64,000 nt of DNA from the NCBI RefSeq assembly GCF_035222375.1, contig NC_085890.1, positions 558,001 to 622,000 of the forward strand. The letters are read 5' to 3'. Source of the stretch: Podospora pseudocomata. Lineage: Eukaryota > Ascomycota > Sordariomycetes > Sordariales > Podosporaceae. The notes below the pieces were generated by a model. That model had not been told where the DNA came from. It saw only the letters and a program-made list of their open reading frames with translations, and ran no database searches. Position 1 is the first letter of the stretch, and the number at the start of each line of letters is the position of its first letter. Below are positions 45,501 to 55,447 of the stretch, one piece after another. The translations under genes were made by a program, and so were the position numbers.

Positions 45501-46591
45501 TTCACTTTCTCTTCCGGGAGACCTTCTTTGAAGAATCGCAGGCTGTGACTGGCTTTCCGACTGCGCGCATTCGGCTCGTGTCCGGCCAAGGCCTGAGTAA
45601 TAGACTTCTCAACCTGACCGCTGTCCCCGTCACTGTCAATCTCTCCCGTTCCGATAGACCAGGCCTTCTCGGGCCCCAAAGACACCCTGTGCTCCGTCTT
45701 CCAAGTCCTGAGGACGGGCCGCTCTTCGATTGCAGTGTTCTCGTCGGCATGTCCATCGTACATGGCGGTAGGTGAGTCGGTGAAGAGGGCATGGCCGCTG
45801 GGTGTATCGGCAGCAAAGGTGTTGGCCCGATTGCCAAGGCGATTCTTGAAGTCCCCCTCTCGATCTTTGGTCTTGGCCAGAAACTCGCGGTGGCCGTTGA
45901 GCATTGAGTTGACCTCGCCGAGATCAATGTCCAGCCTGCCAAAAGCAGGTGGCGCCACCGTGGTGGCCACAGAGGTCAATGAAGGCATGGTCGGCTTTCG
46001 GGGAGAGACTCGCTGCGCTAGAACATCACCTTCTCCGTGATGCGGCGGGCCATGACGGGGATCTCGAGGTTTGACGTCACGGTTCGAGGGAGGATGGTGT
46101 GAGGAGTCGACAACGGACTGGCTGGCGGCGGTGGAGGAATCTATATGGGAAGATGAGGAATGTCGAGGGATGCCACGGGCTGTCGCGAGGGCTTGGGTCA
46201 GCAGGGAGGGGCCCTGTGGTCTCTGTAGAACGGCAGGACCCCGGGCATATTTAATCTGATCTGCATGGGTGGTGCCGTGCTGCGGTGCTGGTGTCGCTGG
46301 TGGTGGTGGTACCGTCGAGGATGTTGCTTCTTCTTGTGTTGCGGGAGGAGGACCGGGTGCAGGTGGAGGAGGGGGTGCGTCGGTATTAATAGAGTCGGGG
46401 CCGGGGTGAGGTGCAGACGACAAGGCGGGAGGGAGAGGGGGAGCAGGAGGGATGGCGGGCGGTGGGGGAGGAGGGGGAGGAGGAGCTGGTGGTGATGAAG
46501 AAGAGGAAGAAGAACAGGTACCGGTAGCCCTTTCGGGGCTCACCAGAGCAGCGGGTGCGGCATTTTCGGGTGGACAGGGCGAGTTGGACAT
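42557..46591 (-). CDS. KCS1: Inositol hexakisphosphate kinase Kcs1
   Basis: Makes inositol pyrophosphates (5-InsP7) from InsP6, affecting phosphate homeostasis, vacuole and stress responses. About 1326 residues after removal of a 54-nt, stop-free, in-frame intron (44493-44546, GTATGT...CTAAC...TTAG) which restores LLAFLPRYIGVLNVTF. The first ~630 residues are disordered, with a polyproline tract near 30-50 and many acidic/Ser patches. The kinase N-lobe is at about 630-700 (HQVGGHTTLWRFSKRAVCKQL, NRENEFYEKIEHYHRDLL in overlapping parts). A disordered insert follows. The C-lobe has the signature PCIMDLKMGTRQYG near 1080 (PxxxDxKxG), KYYGRTLKKG, SLLMFYDGD, and the Mg-binding DF of KIADFANC near 1246, then the conserved end HPGEPDRGFMRGLHSL. 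Confidence 0.93.
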   Translation of the reverse strand: MSNSPCPPENAAPAALVSPERATGTCSSSSSSSPPAPPPPPPPPPAIPPAPPLPPALSSAPHPGPDSINTDAPPPPPAPGPPPATQEEATSSTVPPPPATPAPQHGTTHADQIKYARGPAVLQRPQGPSLLTQALATARGIPRHSSSSHIDSSTAASQSVVDSSHHPPSNRDVKPRDPRHGPPHHGEGDVLAQRVSPRKPTMPSLTSVATTVAPPAFGRLDIDLGEVNSMLNGHREFLAKTKDREGDFKNRLGNRANTFAADTPSGHALFTDSPTAMYDGHADENTAIEERPVLRTWKTEHRVSLGPEKAWSIGTGEIDSDGDSGQVEKSITQALAGHEPNARSRKASHSLRFFKEGLPEEKVKRKETRPSTHREKTGDIAHEGEGLLKEGDVNKTKTRDLDDKTPTAKGPPRAKTTPAGLRTPDAVETIEEAPEDYFVSKHMETSLHASPVKPAKSPCKLTAHDQQHVEPTEPCSGGLELRRESDASTGGGDSAVDEGDESGEEKISSAVFVPHQAPPEQPTEHAPVPGAPPRSVPARTQSRHDDFHPWLVKADEPEFDEHGEPIDRKLKSEPTQSSSVAPELDITQPAGPAAAVESRDVSAKPSRPVSQYHEEAVHDHQFEPTQPLEAIELIPYKHQVGGHTTLWRFSKRAVCKQLNNRENEFYEKIEHYHRDLLAFLPRYVYSVPRHPGFLLTNGLRYIGVLNVTFQKQSRRKSTMKRDDHAVDRHHPDGDSKANGTSRTSHEADPPTDRPRMISQSLQNNQGQIPTVTFVDNQHILPRSLLQPSLPSPPSLGGRFRSSSASTLPHSETAPQDVPVTPTKTALTRPSLSDRHANSWGATTVNKRLRNEVFNDAFLKQPIAIHRHRKGHQRPMPRRTLQQSLRPTGSDPSLAESHEKRAQAAREAAERTLSASSLAQTQSDLGHIDTFCDAEGEEDEGAPKDVTGTSAPEPEIFGGSSPAALKKKRRYSGTGLRRKPDDVRDDRGNLKYFEEADEVVYKGTRDEIVPNPKTPVKANAPTPPAEQPVEATINGGGEVQHPNAFVSAITSAATSALPSPTSEFKKIPRPINPKEAQTQSDSRVEYFLLLEDLTAGMKRPCIMDLKMGTRQYGVDANPKKQQSQKGKCAKTTSRELGVRVCGLQVWDVQTQSYVFRDKYYGRTLKKGGEFQGALTRFLYDGVDPASILRHIPTVLRKLDELEVIVGRLKGYRFYAASLLMFYDGDTSADASNGYETAAIDDSTTDFATDTEEAPRRQKKSKRDIDFKIADFANCITPYDPMEDKACPPRHPGEPDRGFMRGLHSLRMYFLKIQRDTRAQMGLVSSGNGEAMGYPEDYDDEGSVSE

Positions 46592-49500
46592 GAGGTGAAC
46601 ATCTGGCGGTGGTGGTGGGGGAAGGGGAAAAAAAAGGTGGGAGGGAAGAATGGTCTGTCCGTCCAGGTCGTGGTTGATTTCTCTGTGTGGTCAGGGACGG
46701 GAAAGGTTTGGTGGTTTTCGGGAGACCTTACGCTACTCCGCTGGGCTGGGCTGGGCTGAGCTGATCCCCTGCCTGGTCAATTGGTAGTGGAGTGCGGACA
46801 GTAAAACGCTGGCACTGTGTGCTGAGAAACAGGCAAAGTCGCAAACGGCTGTCGGGGAGTGCAGAAGGTACCTGGCGGCATGTCTTTTGACCAGAATAAA
46901 AAAAGAGAACTTTCAAATGATGTATCCTGTGCAGGCCTCTGACGCAAAGGCGGGAAAAGTGGCTATTTGTCTGTGGCGGATCCAATTCCACCGCTAGCGC
47001 CCTGGACCCATCTCCATAGCAGGCATCGCCCTGAAGGCCTGGACTCGGCAGCACCCAGCCAGCAGCCAGCAGCCAGCACCACCACAGCACGTTTTCAGGA
47101 CGCTCTTTGTTATAGGGTATGTGTATTCGCCTGGGATGCCTATCCTCCATTCCTCCATCATTTATAACACCTCCAGGGCTACTTTACGGAGTCGGTGTAG
47201 GTACTTCCTGAGAATGGTCTCTTTCTCTGACGTCGTTGTAGCACCCCTCCCCCCCCCCCAAAGAAACGTCCAAAGCTTCTTGCTCCTTCGAGAATGGCCT
47301 CATGCAGCTCTTCGGGTCCGCAACCCACGCGGTGCCTGCTTGGCCCGCATCTAGCCTACCTAGCAGTTGCTCACAAGGCAGTCCCGAACTCATCGCAGCG
47401 GTGCATCTGGCTGGGGCTCATTCTTCTACAATAAACACACGTGTAGAGATACCGACAGCTGTTTCCTTGCAACCCCTCTTCACCATCCAATCACTTACAC
47501 ACACTCTGCCCTCTACTACACCGCTTCCTAGTCACGACTTTGCAACACTGTTCAAAACATTGCAATTCATTGGCAGCTGTTACGCAATTGAATCTGGGAC
47601 CAAGATTTCAGCAACTCGCAGATCCCCTCAGATAATGCTGAACCTCACGGCCCGGGCGGCCTCACAATCACCGACCTCGCATATCACTTATCATCCTGTG
47701 CTACCCTCCCACAGCAACCCACAGCACCTTACACCCAGCCGAGCCGATACACGGAGATAATAAAATAGGTCTCATATCGCTAATCGCCTGACAGAACGAC
47801 CATCATCCGTTAGATATGCCCAGTGCCTATCACGTCCCGTCGTGCTCTGGCTCTGTGGATGGACGTGCGCCTTGCAACTTTGCCCGACCATCTCGTCCCT
47901 ACAAAAGCCTCGCAGCCCAAATGTCGGAAACGGCCAATCAAGCAGCAACGTGGGAAACGTGCTCTCCACCGGCCGCAAGACAAGCCCACGGATCCCAGTA
48001 GTCTCTGTTGCATCTACAATCTACCGTTGATGCGCGGCGGCACAGTGTCCGCTTTTGCCGTCAGCCCAAGCCCCAGTCCGAACCTCCGTCGAAAGCCTCC
48101 GATCAACCTGTTTGGACCCGACTGATCCTGCCATCGAGATTTTGCCAAGATATATATTTCACTTCATGTTTACGCCAGCATGTTGTGCCATGTTTCCATG
48201 GTAAGGCCTCGGGAAATCATCCAAAGGATTTCAAGTGGACCCAACCCCGTCGAATATCTGGTCAATGAGGGAGGGGGATTATCACCAACGGCAGGTAGTC
48301 ACTGAGGCTCTTACTAGTCATACACTCCCCCCCTCTTACTCCTACATGCAGAGCAACCCCCCATCGGCCATCCGGAACTCTTGATGATCTTCGCTTTGCC
48401 CTGCCTCCAGGACAGGCTTCGTTTCTTTGAAAGAAAAACACCCCCCGAGGATACACCGCGTTCCACCGCAGACAAAACAGGAATTCCAGGAAGTCCTTTC
48501 TACCTAAAAAGCCCAAGTAACACGACAGGCAAGACCATTTCCGGAATGTCTTATCTCGTCTCATTGGAGCAATAACCGGACGGACCCTTTCGTCCCTGAG
48601 GCTTGGGTCTCAGAATTGGAATTGTCCAACGAGATGTGCCGAATGACCCATGTGCGCACCACACCACCACCACCACCACACGCCCACCAGCCTGTCAATC
48701 GTATCGTGGCTTTTTATCGGGTGCCATGTTGTGCAAGATGAGACATGCTTGCGCTTGCATGGCTAGATGCTGCATGTTTGAGATGGATCAACTGGGTGGG
48801 TGGACGGGGATGTTTTTTGGTTGTCAAAGGGGGGTTTGACCGCCGGTTGAGGTTTTCCTTGATGATGTCTCGTATATTCAGGGACATTGAGGAAAACCAA
48901 CGGGACGTCGTTGCTGAGCCATGTGTGAGTGCTTCGCGGCGTTAAGGTATGGGATATGGACGATGTCCATTCATGTCAGCCTGTTGCCGTCATCCTCAGC
49001 TCCTGGTTGTTTTCCACCTTATGGAGCAATACTCCGGACCAGTCTCAGCCCAACTCAACCCAATGCTACTATAGATTATCACTTCCAGAGTATGCGGGAG
49101 ATCGACATGATCGAGGGTTCTTGTTTTGTAGATGTCGAGAAGGAAAGTCAGACCAACACGCCGAGATCGCCTCAACCCACTAGCCCCATCTGAACTGTTC
49201 ACATATCCGTAACCACCGAGGTTAGACATTTGTCGTATTCTTGCCAAAGACATACAAAATCAAACCAACAAGGCCTTTAAAATAGTACCAATCCATCAGT
49301 TGATATGCTGTTCAACATTACACATCTCGCATTTTTCCGTGCTGACTCCCAAAACCGACCGACTCCCATGTTTACACCAATCATCCAACAGATAGGTCTG
49401 TGAGCAACAACGTCAATAGACCCATCATACAAGACAGGAAGATGGGAAATATCAATGTGAACAAAAGGAGCGACCCGGTCAAGCAATCCACCTGAACACA

Positions 49501-49644
49501 CTAGACATTGGTAAAGGCGATCTGTAATCCATCTTATAAACCTATGCCTATCTACCCCAACCGTCATCTTCAATGTACATCCATCCCCAACACCAAAACA
49601 AAAAAAAACGCCCTTTTCAGCGTCATCTCCCCCCTTATTCTCAA
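46592..49644. promoter_or_regulatory. Three-kilobase intergenic region upstream of Kcs1
   Basis: No gene recognised; both flanking genes are on the minus strand. The part next to 46591 should hold the Kcs1 promoter and leader, with a GCTGG/GCTGA pentamer run at 46740-46762. A CAC triplet run lies at 48661-48678. From about 49.2 kb it is the 3' flank of the type II membrane protein gene. Confidence 0.5.
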
Positions 49645-51510
49645 TCACCCATCCCTCCTCTTCTCACTCCCCATCCCCCCAACAAACCTCCTCTCCTCCC
49701 CCTCCCACCTCCTCCTCTCCACCTGCCCCCGTCCAACCCAAGCCCTCACAAACCTCCACGCCTCCCCGTCCGCCAGATTCCACGCCTCCACTGCCTCCTT
49801 GATCACCTTCCCCTCCCCGCTCAACCTCTCCTTCTTCTCCAACACCACCTTCTTCACCTTCTCCAGCAGCGTCCGTTCCATCTCCAACTCCCTCTCCTCC
49901 GGCACCGCCCCGAATTTCGCGTCATGCATCGGCGGCAGCCCATTGTTATCCCCCCATTCCTCATTAGGATACGAAGCCTCACTGGCAATTTCAAACCCAA
50001 AAATCCAGTCCAGGTCACTATCACTCAACGCGGCCGTGTTTTCCGCCTGTAACCAAAGCGAAGAAGCAGACGTCGGTTCCGAGGCGACAATCTCCTTGAA
50101 TTTGAGCACGCGCGCAGAGGCCGGGATGCCCTTGGGAGAAATGCCATTCGTGAGGTCATAAATCCAGGGGTCGCGATCCGTGTGCCGCCTGATAAAAGGG
50201 ATTGTCAGGTCCGAGTTGAGCGAGGAGAGAGTGAGCATCGTCAGCGGGTGGGGGACGGTGCCAATGGTGAAGATGCCACTGTCATTGACGTAGTGAGCCG
50301 GGGTGGTGACGCCGAGGGGCTTGGTGTCGTCGCACGGTGTGCATTTCTTCATGTTCGGGGGGCATGTGCTCGGCAACGGCGACTCGGGACAATGAGAGAG
50401 CCGCCGGGCGAGTTTGTACGCCGGTTTGATCAGATGGGTCGTGTGGTGAGGTAGCGGTTTGACGACCGAGATGCCTTTGAAATACGTATTCTGCCACGCG
50501 AGGTGAAGGTGGGCGTTGATAAGCCGGTTGAGCTTCTTCATCCCGGCGACCCTCGCAGCAGTAATTTCCTCCCCAATCTTGGAGTACTTTGTCTCGATAT
50601 TCCTCGCCGAATAAAACGCCAACGCCTTCGGGTTAGTATCAACACTAAACGGATCATCACTCTTCTCCTGAACCGTCCCCAACAGCCCCTTCACCACCCC
50701 AACATGCGGACTCCCCATCGCAAGCCTAATCGCCTTCTCCACCTCCCCCTTCGGCCCAACAAACAACCCATCATCCAACCCCTCCCACCTCGTCAGCGTC
50801 GGAAACTCCCCCCTCCTCAAATACCCAAGCAGAGCATCATCATGCCCCCCCATGGGAAACAACAGATAACTCGCCAGCAGGCCCCCCCCCATATTATCCC
50901 ACGCCAACCACCTCATCAAATCCGTCCTCAACCCCTCCGTCATCCCCTCCACCTTCTGCAACTCCTCATACAGAGGGTTATTCATCGCCTCCGCCGGGCT
51001 CAAAATAGTAGGCTGAAACCCCTTCGCCCACCAAGCCCTCCTCCACGCAAGAAGCAACTCGCTCTCCACCTCCCTATCCCCTTTCCCCTTCTCCAGGCTC
51101 GTGTCATAGTAGCAATAAATCGGGGTTCTCTTCCCCAGCACCGGCAGCACAGCCCTGTCCTCGTCAAGGGTAATCGAGCTGCTGAACGGCATGGTAAGCC
51201 ACCTCCAATCCGAATACCACGACGACTCCCCATCGGTGTCATTCTTTTGCCTCTCCGGCTTGTGCGACGGCGGCTTAAACGGGTTCAGCTTCTTCAACCA
51301 CGGGCTTTTCAACGATTTGGGTATCCCGAATTTGTGCCCCCCCGCCTTCGGTTTCGAGTCCGTCGGTACGGTTGCCGCCACCTGGTCGCTGGGGAAGCTG
51401 AAGAGCAGGCTGAGCAGCGCAAACAGCCCCAGGCAGACAAATATCAGCGATACATGTCTCGATCCCAACCTGGGCACCGGCCGCCCAAACAAGACAAGTT
51501 GTCGAGGCAT
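49645..51510 (-). CDS. Type II membrane protein, glycosyltransferase-like
   Basis: Function not recognised. Intronless; I chose the ATG at 51510 (MPRQLVLFGRPVPRLG) over one 35 codons upstream because it gives a basic cytosolic tail followed by a single signal anchor at about 19-40 (VSLIFVCLGLFALLSLLFSF), the layout of Golgi type II enzymes; 621 residues. A Pro/Lys stem follows. The lumenal region contains TPIYCYYD, SELLLAWRRAWWAKGFQPTIL and RTDLMRWLAWDNMGGGLLA, which resemble the (K/R)xDxxRxxxLxxxGGxYxDxD region of GT32-like enzymes, but the DxD is replaced (GGGLLASYLLFP). A Cys cluster (HCPESPLPSTCPP, KKCTPCDD) lies near 400. It could be an inactive or divergent transferase; the assignment is by pattern only. 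Confidence 0.55.
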   Translation of the reverse strand: MPRQLVLFGRPVPRLGSRHVSLIFVCLGLFALLSLLFSFPSDQVAATVPTDSKPKAGGHKFGIPKSLKSPWLKKLNPFKPPSHKPERQKNDTDGESSWYSDWRWLTMPFSSSITLDEDRAVLPVLGKRTPIYCYYDTSLEKGKGDREVESELLLAWRRAWWAKGFQPTILSPAEAMNNPLYEELQKVEGMTEGLRTDLMRWLAWDNMGGGLLASYLLFPMGGHDDALLGYLRRGEFPTLTRWEGLDDGLFVGPKGEVEKAIRLAMGSPHVGVVKGLLGTVQEKSDDPFSVDTNPKALAFYSARNIETKYSKIGEEITAARVAGMKKLNRLINAHLHLAWQNTYFKGISVVKPLPHHTTHLIKPAYKLARRLSHCPESPLPSTCPPNMKKCTPCDDTKPLGVTTPAHYVNDSGIFTIGTVPHPLTMLTLSSLNSDLTIPFIRRHTDRDPWIYDLTNGISPKGIPASARVLKFKEIVASEPTSASSLWLQAENTAALSDSDLDWIFGFEIASEASYPNEEWGDNNGLPPMHDAKFGAVPEERELEMERTLLEKVKKVVLEKKERLSGEGKVIKEAVEAWNLADGEAWRFVRAWVGRGQVERRRWEGEERRFVGGMGSEKRRDG

Positions 51511-51773
51511 GATTCTGAAAGTGTTTGATTCATTCGAGGTTTTGGAAGCAAAAGTGTTGTTGTCGAGCCAAGCCCGTCGTAGGCTGGGTACAGTTGGTGG
51601 CAGGCAGAGGCGCAAACGAGCGGAAGGAAAGGTTGGTCAACCAACTAGAAGAAGGATACACATTGAAAGGCACAAGAGAGGTAGGCAGCAAAGGTGACAG
51701 AAAAGATTCAGTGCATTGCGCTGAGATAATCCGTATCCGCCCAACTTGGCCAACAGTGCGTTTGCAGTAGTAG

Positions 51774-51798
51774 TCGTCGTCGTCGTCGTCGTCGTCAC
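51774..51798. repeat. CGT triplet microsatellite
   Basis: About eight uninterrupted CGT units, probably in the leader or promoter of the type II membrane protein gene. Confidence 0.85.
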
Positions 51799-51949
51799 CA
51801 ATTCAGGAGGTTCATGGGCAAGGTATCGATAAGAAAATCCAAGAAAACGCGGGCGCGACGTTGATTTAATTAACCAACAGGGGTTTCCACGTAAACCCCA
51901 CACAGTGTACAAAAACCCACAAACTTGGCATTGCCCCCTAAAGAAGCCC

Positions 51950-51962
51950 AGGGTTAGGGTTT
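51950..51962 (-). promoter_or_regulatory. Telomere-repeat box, second copy
   Basis: AGGGTTAGGGTTT on the plus strand, identical over 13 bases to the box at 32011-32023 and preceded by C in both. It lies about 440 bp upstream of the type II membrane protein ATG in the same orientation to that gene as the first copy is to eIF2B gamma. Confidence 0.45.
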
Positions 51963-52029
51963 ACTACTTTCTTCACAACAACATCAACTTTCCATTCAGT
52001 TCAAACCTAACAAATACAATGGGTATCAT

Positions 52030-54087
52030 TCATTCCATCTCCCTAGCCAAATCCAACATCCTCTTCCTGAACCCCACGCTCTCCTCCTCCTTCCTCCTAA
52101 ACGCCACCATCAAATCCCTGTACTTTTGCTCCCAATCCACCGCCCCCCCTCCCCCTCCTGTCCCATCCTCCTTCTTCCTTTTCCAAGCCGCATGCATGAC
52201 CTCCTCCTCCATACTGAAATCCCCCACCACGCTCCCATACCTAAGCTGCCAATGAGTCTTGTACCTCGTCCGATCCTCCAGTTCCGCCAACTTTACCACC
52301 TTTAAGCTCTTCCTCGGCATCAAATACCCCCCCCCAGCCAACGCACTGAGATTGATCAAAAAGTCCAAATGACTCGACGCCGTGGTCCGAAGCCGGTCGA
52401 GGACAGCCTGGGTAAAAGCCCAGGCCTCATCCCCGGAGCAGGCGGGGATTTTGTTGCCGTTGGCGTCGAACCACTCCGCGTTCATCAGGTCCGTCATGAA
52501 GAGGCCTTCGACTTCAGTCATGTTTGTTCTGTCCGCGGGGTCATACTGGGTGGGATTGGGTGCTGCTATCGGCTGTTGGTTGTTGGCAGTTGTCGGGTAA
52601 CTCGCCACATGAACGGCTTGTGGTAGCAACTGCGGTTGTTGTTGTTGTTGTTGTTGTATTTGCTGCTGTTGTGCTTGTGATGAAGGCTCGGTAGTAGTCT
52701 GCCCATTAACCATGACTACTGGTGGTGGTGGTGGTGGTGTGGCAAGCCGCACCTCACCACCTACCCTCTCTGGAACCTGCAGTGACAGCCTGCTTCTTTT
52801 TGCCGGCCTCGAGTGCACCGACTCTACCGGTGACGGGTGGACTGGTGATGCCTGAATCGGACTCGGCATCGCCACCACTGGCGATGTTGTTGTGAGAGGA
52901 GACGCAGTTGGCACACCCCAGTTTTTGATTGACGTTCGCGGGAGCAGCACACCGCTATTTCCATTTGATGCGCTGCCGCCTTCTTCCGGATTGGGAGAGG
53001 CTGACTTGAAGCCGCCCGGGGTAGCTGGAAAGGCAGAAAACGGCCCCTCCATATTCACAGGACGACTGTTTGGAGGACGACCCCTGACTTTCCCGGTGCC
53101 GTTAGCCCCGCCCCTCCTCCACGCTGATGAGACAACTTTGGCTCCATGGCGTCTGTGAGCATTTCTTCTCGAAGAAGGTGTGATGGCAGATTGTGGCTCG
53201 TCTGCCCAAAACGAAGCTTTGGACGACGGTGTGATGGCAGAGTGAGGGTACGCCGTCAATGGTGTCGCTGTCAACGGTGTTTGGACAAGATCGTGGGCAA
53301 ACGTGGCGCCGGATGGGTTGAGCCTCGTTGGGTCTGGCGGAGGGGGAAACACAAAGACGCTTTCTCTTCGCGCGCCGGTAAAAGGCTCCGCCGTCCAGGC
53401 ACCGCCATTCTCGCCTTCATCCACCCGAGGTGATGGTCGTTGTGAGGGTGACTTTCCCAGATCATCCTCTCCAGGTCTCCTCCGGCCCCTCTTGGGCTTG
53501 ATGTGTGGCAACAAGGCCCGTAACGCCATGTCGTCCTCGGCCAAGACCCCTTCCCTGTCCAGCTCTGCAATCGGGACATTCTCGTCCGGTATCTCGGTCC
53601 AGTAGGGCGACCCTCTCTCCATGAGATACTCAAAGAAGGCATCCACATGCATCGACTTCATCCATCGTTTTAGTCTGGCGGCGTACTGCTGAATCTTCTG
53701 GCCGCTCTCGCCCTCACCCGGCGGGTCAACCCCCAGCTTGATAGCCAACTCGGCCCATGTCTTGAGCTGTTTGGTGTCGAACTGTTTGATGAGATCAAAC
53801 AAAAGAGATGCGCTGAAGCTCTTGCCGCCGCTTTTGGGGAGGGCGCGAAACGCTTCCCGGAGAGCGGTCGTGTCTGTCCCAGGTGGCACACAGGGGTTGC
53901 AGTGAAGAATAAAATCGACATAAGCATCCTCGATATTAGCTGCGTTGACCTGTCTATCTGGCAATGGAGGGCGTGTTGCTGAGGGAGACAGAGTTGAAGT
54001 TGCCGATGGTGATGCCTCTTCTGAAGGGGGCAGGATGTCTGCGGGGGACTCGGTTGAGTCTTCGGTCGTTGCCATTGTATGATCCAT
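52030..54087 (-). CDS. ARS-binding protein 2 family (Abp2)
   Basis: Named after the fission yeast protein that binds replication-origin AT-rich DNA; nuclear, with role in other fungi less clear. Intronless, 685 residues from the ATG at 54087 (MDHTMATTEDS); an ATG four codons later is an alternative, and one further upstream adds 21 residues of unlikely leader. The conserved N-terminal domain spans about 48-167 (ANIEDAYVDFILHCNPCVPPG, GGKSFSASLLFDLIKQF, KTWAELAIKLGVDPP, QQYAARLKRWMKSMHVDAFF). A long Ser/Pro-rich middle follows with a glutamine tract ([14 protein letters not shown]) near 490. A second conserved block near 530-640 has MTEVEGLFMTDLMNAEWFD and RTRYKTHWQLRYGSVVGDFS. It is divergent from the PMP47-type carrier. 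Confidence 0.85.
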   Translation of the reverse strand: MDHTMATTEDSTESPADILPPSEEASPSATSTLSPSATRPPLPDRQVNAANIEDAYVDFILHCNPCVPPGTDTTALREAFRALPKSGGKSFSASLLFDLIKQFDTKQLKTWAELAIKLGVDPPGEGESGQKIQQYAARLKRWMKSMHVDAFFEYLMERGSPYWTEIPDENVPIAELDREGVLAEDDMALRALLPHIKPKRGRRRPGEDDLGKSPSQRPSPRVDEGENGGAWTAEPFTGARRESVFVFPPPPDPTRLNPSGATFAHDLVQTPLTATPLTAYPHSAITPSSKASFWADEPQSAITPSSRRNAHRRHGAKVVSSAWRRGGANGTGKVRGRPPNSRPVNMEGPFSAFPATPGGFKSASPNPEEGGSASNGNSGVLLPRTSIKNWGVPTASPLTTTSPVVAMPSPIQASPVHPSPVESVHSRPAKRSRLSLQVPERVGGEVRLATPPPPPPVVMVNGQTTTEPSSQAQQQQIQQQQQQQPQLLPQAVHVASYPTTANNQQPIAAPNPTQYDPADRTNMTEVEGLFMTDLMNAEWFDANGNKIPACSGDEAWAFTQAVLDRLRTTASSHLDFLINLSALAGGGYLMPRKSLKVVKLAELEDRTRYKTHWQLRYGSVVGDFSMEEEVMHAAWKRKKEDGTGGGGGAVDWEQKYRDLMVAFRRKEEESVGFRKRMLDLAREME

Positions 54088-55447
54088 GATGTATGTGTCC
54101 AAACCTCTCAGTTCATGGCTGAGATTGTAGGGATGCGTCCACAATATCAACTTGACAGGCCTTCTTCGCGGCGCATTCTCGATGCGACGTACTCCAATGC
54201 AGCAGCTGTTGTACTGAGCCTCCGGACTGCTGCAGAGTTGGAGGGGCTAATCAAATCAAAACAACAGCCTCATCTGCGCCTTGGGATGAAACGAAACGAC
54301 AAGATGGATATCTGAGATGGAGGCAAATCAAGAGAATAAATGGCACAAAAAAATCAAAAATGGGAATTAATGAGCTTACTCTCCACAAGTCACAGCTCTT
54401 GCTCACTCACGAGGGCTCTGTTGAGGAAAGTGAGAGTGAGAGGTGTTCTTGATGGAGCTTGATGGCGTCGTGGTTCAAACGGACAGGGGCAAGCACCTTC
54501 AGCCCACCCGTCCCACCACAACCCCCCATTGGGATTGGCGTCGAGCGCAACGGGTCTGAAAATAGAATTGCCAAGGCTGGGTAATTGAGCAAGAAACACT
54601 GTGAGGGGCACTGTGGTTTTCTCTGTTGTTGAACACACACACACACACACAGTCGTCACATGCAGCTGCCATTGGGGGAGCCGTTTCTCCCGGCAGTTGT
54701 GTGAGATGAAGCATGCATATCAACAACACCAGGTAAGGTACGAAGTACGGGTGGTGGTAAGCTGTGGCGGCTCAGGTTTGGGAGCAGAGTGAGACTGGAA
54801 GCTTGCGCCTTTTGAGAGGGATATTAATTTTGGGTCTGTGGACTGAGATCGCGCAAATGATGACTCGGTAGTTTGCGTCTGGTCGAGAGGGGTTGAATGA
54901 AGCGCCAGTGAGCCTGGAGAGTGAAGATAGATAGGTAAGAGTGCAATGTTTGTCCATGATCATTGAAGACAGAATTCTGCATGAGAATGTCATCAAACAA
55001 CCAGTCAGGCGCCTCTTTTTTTCAAATGCCGAATCGGGTATAAAAAGGAAAAAAGAACCCGGGCCCTCAAGCTTTCACATGATTCCCTCTCCCCCAGGCC
55101 GGCATGGGAGCGGCAGTGACGTCGCCATCGTCCGGGTTAAGCCGCCGCGCATTACCCCAGCTTGACACTTGTTAGCGTCCCGCATTTGATCGGACCTCGG
55201 CAGCCACTACACTATTCATACCTGACCACGAGGGAACAGGAATGAATGCCTTCACTAGTAACAACTGACTGTTTGTCTTATAAACCAAACCTGCCCATCC
55301 ATCTGCCGCCCTTCGCGCCGCCTGTGATTGCTTCTCTTTGTTCTCTTTTGCATACCCAAGCTACACCATCGCGCATAGCATCGCGACCTCTCTCTTTTTT
55401 CCCTTTTGATACCCTCACGCACCCTCACCACACTCACCACCACCACC
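54088..55447. promoter_or_regulatory. Divergent promoter region Abp2 / PMP47
   Basis: A 1.36-kb gap between divergent starts. It holds a CA run at 54632-54651. A possible TATA-like TATAAAAAGG lies near 55039. The last 60 bp before the carrier ATG are CACCAC/CT-rich, a typical leader. No gene. Confidence 0.5.
54632..54651. repeat. CA dinucleotide microsatellite
   Basis: Ten AC units in the divergent intergenic region. Confidence 0.9.

Larger units (their letters stand above)
51511..52029. promoter_or_regulatory. Intergenic region with CGT repeat and telomere-like box
   Basis: Upstream of the type II protein gene and 3' of Abp2. It contains a CGT triplet run (51774-51798) and the telomere-repeat box at 51950-51962. 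No gene. Confidence 0.55.

Noticed and set aside
50503-51528. 341-codon plus-strand open frame antisense to the type II membrane protein gene
   Set aside because: Composition is a Pro/Arg/His/Leu-rich shadow of a C-rich codon-biased gene, with no domain and no promoter signals of its own.
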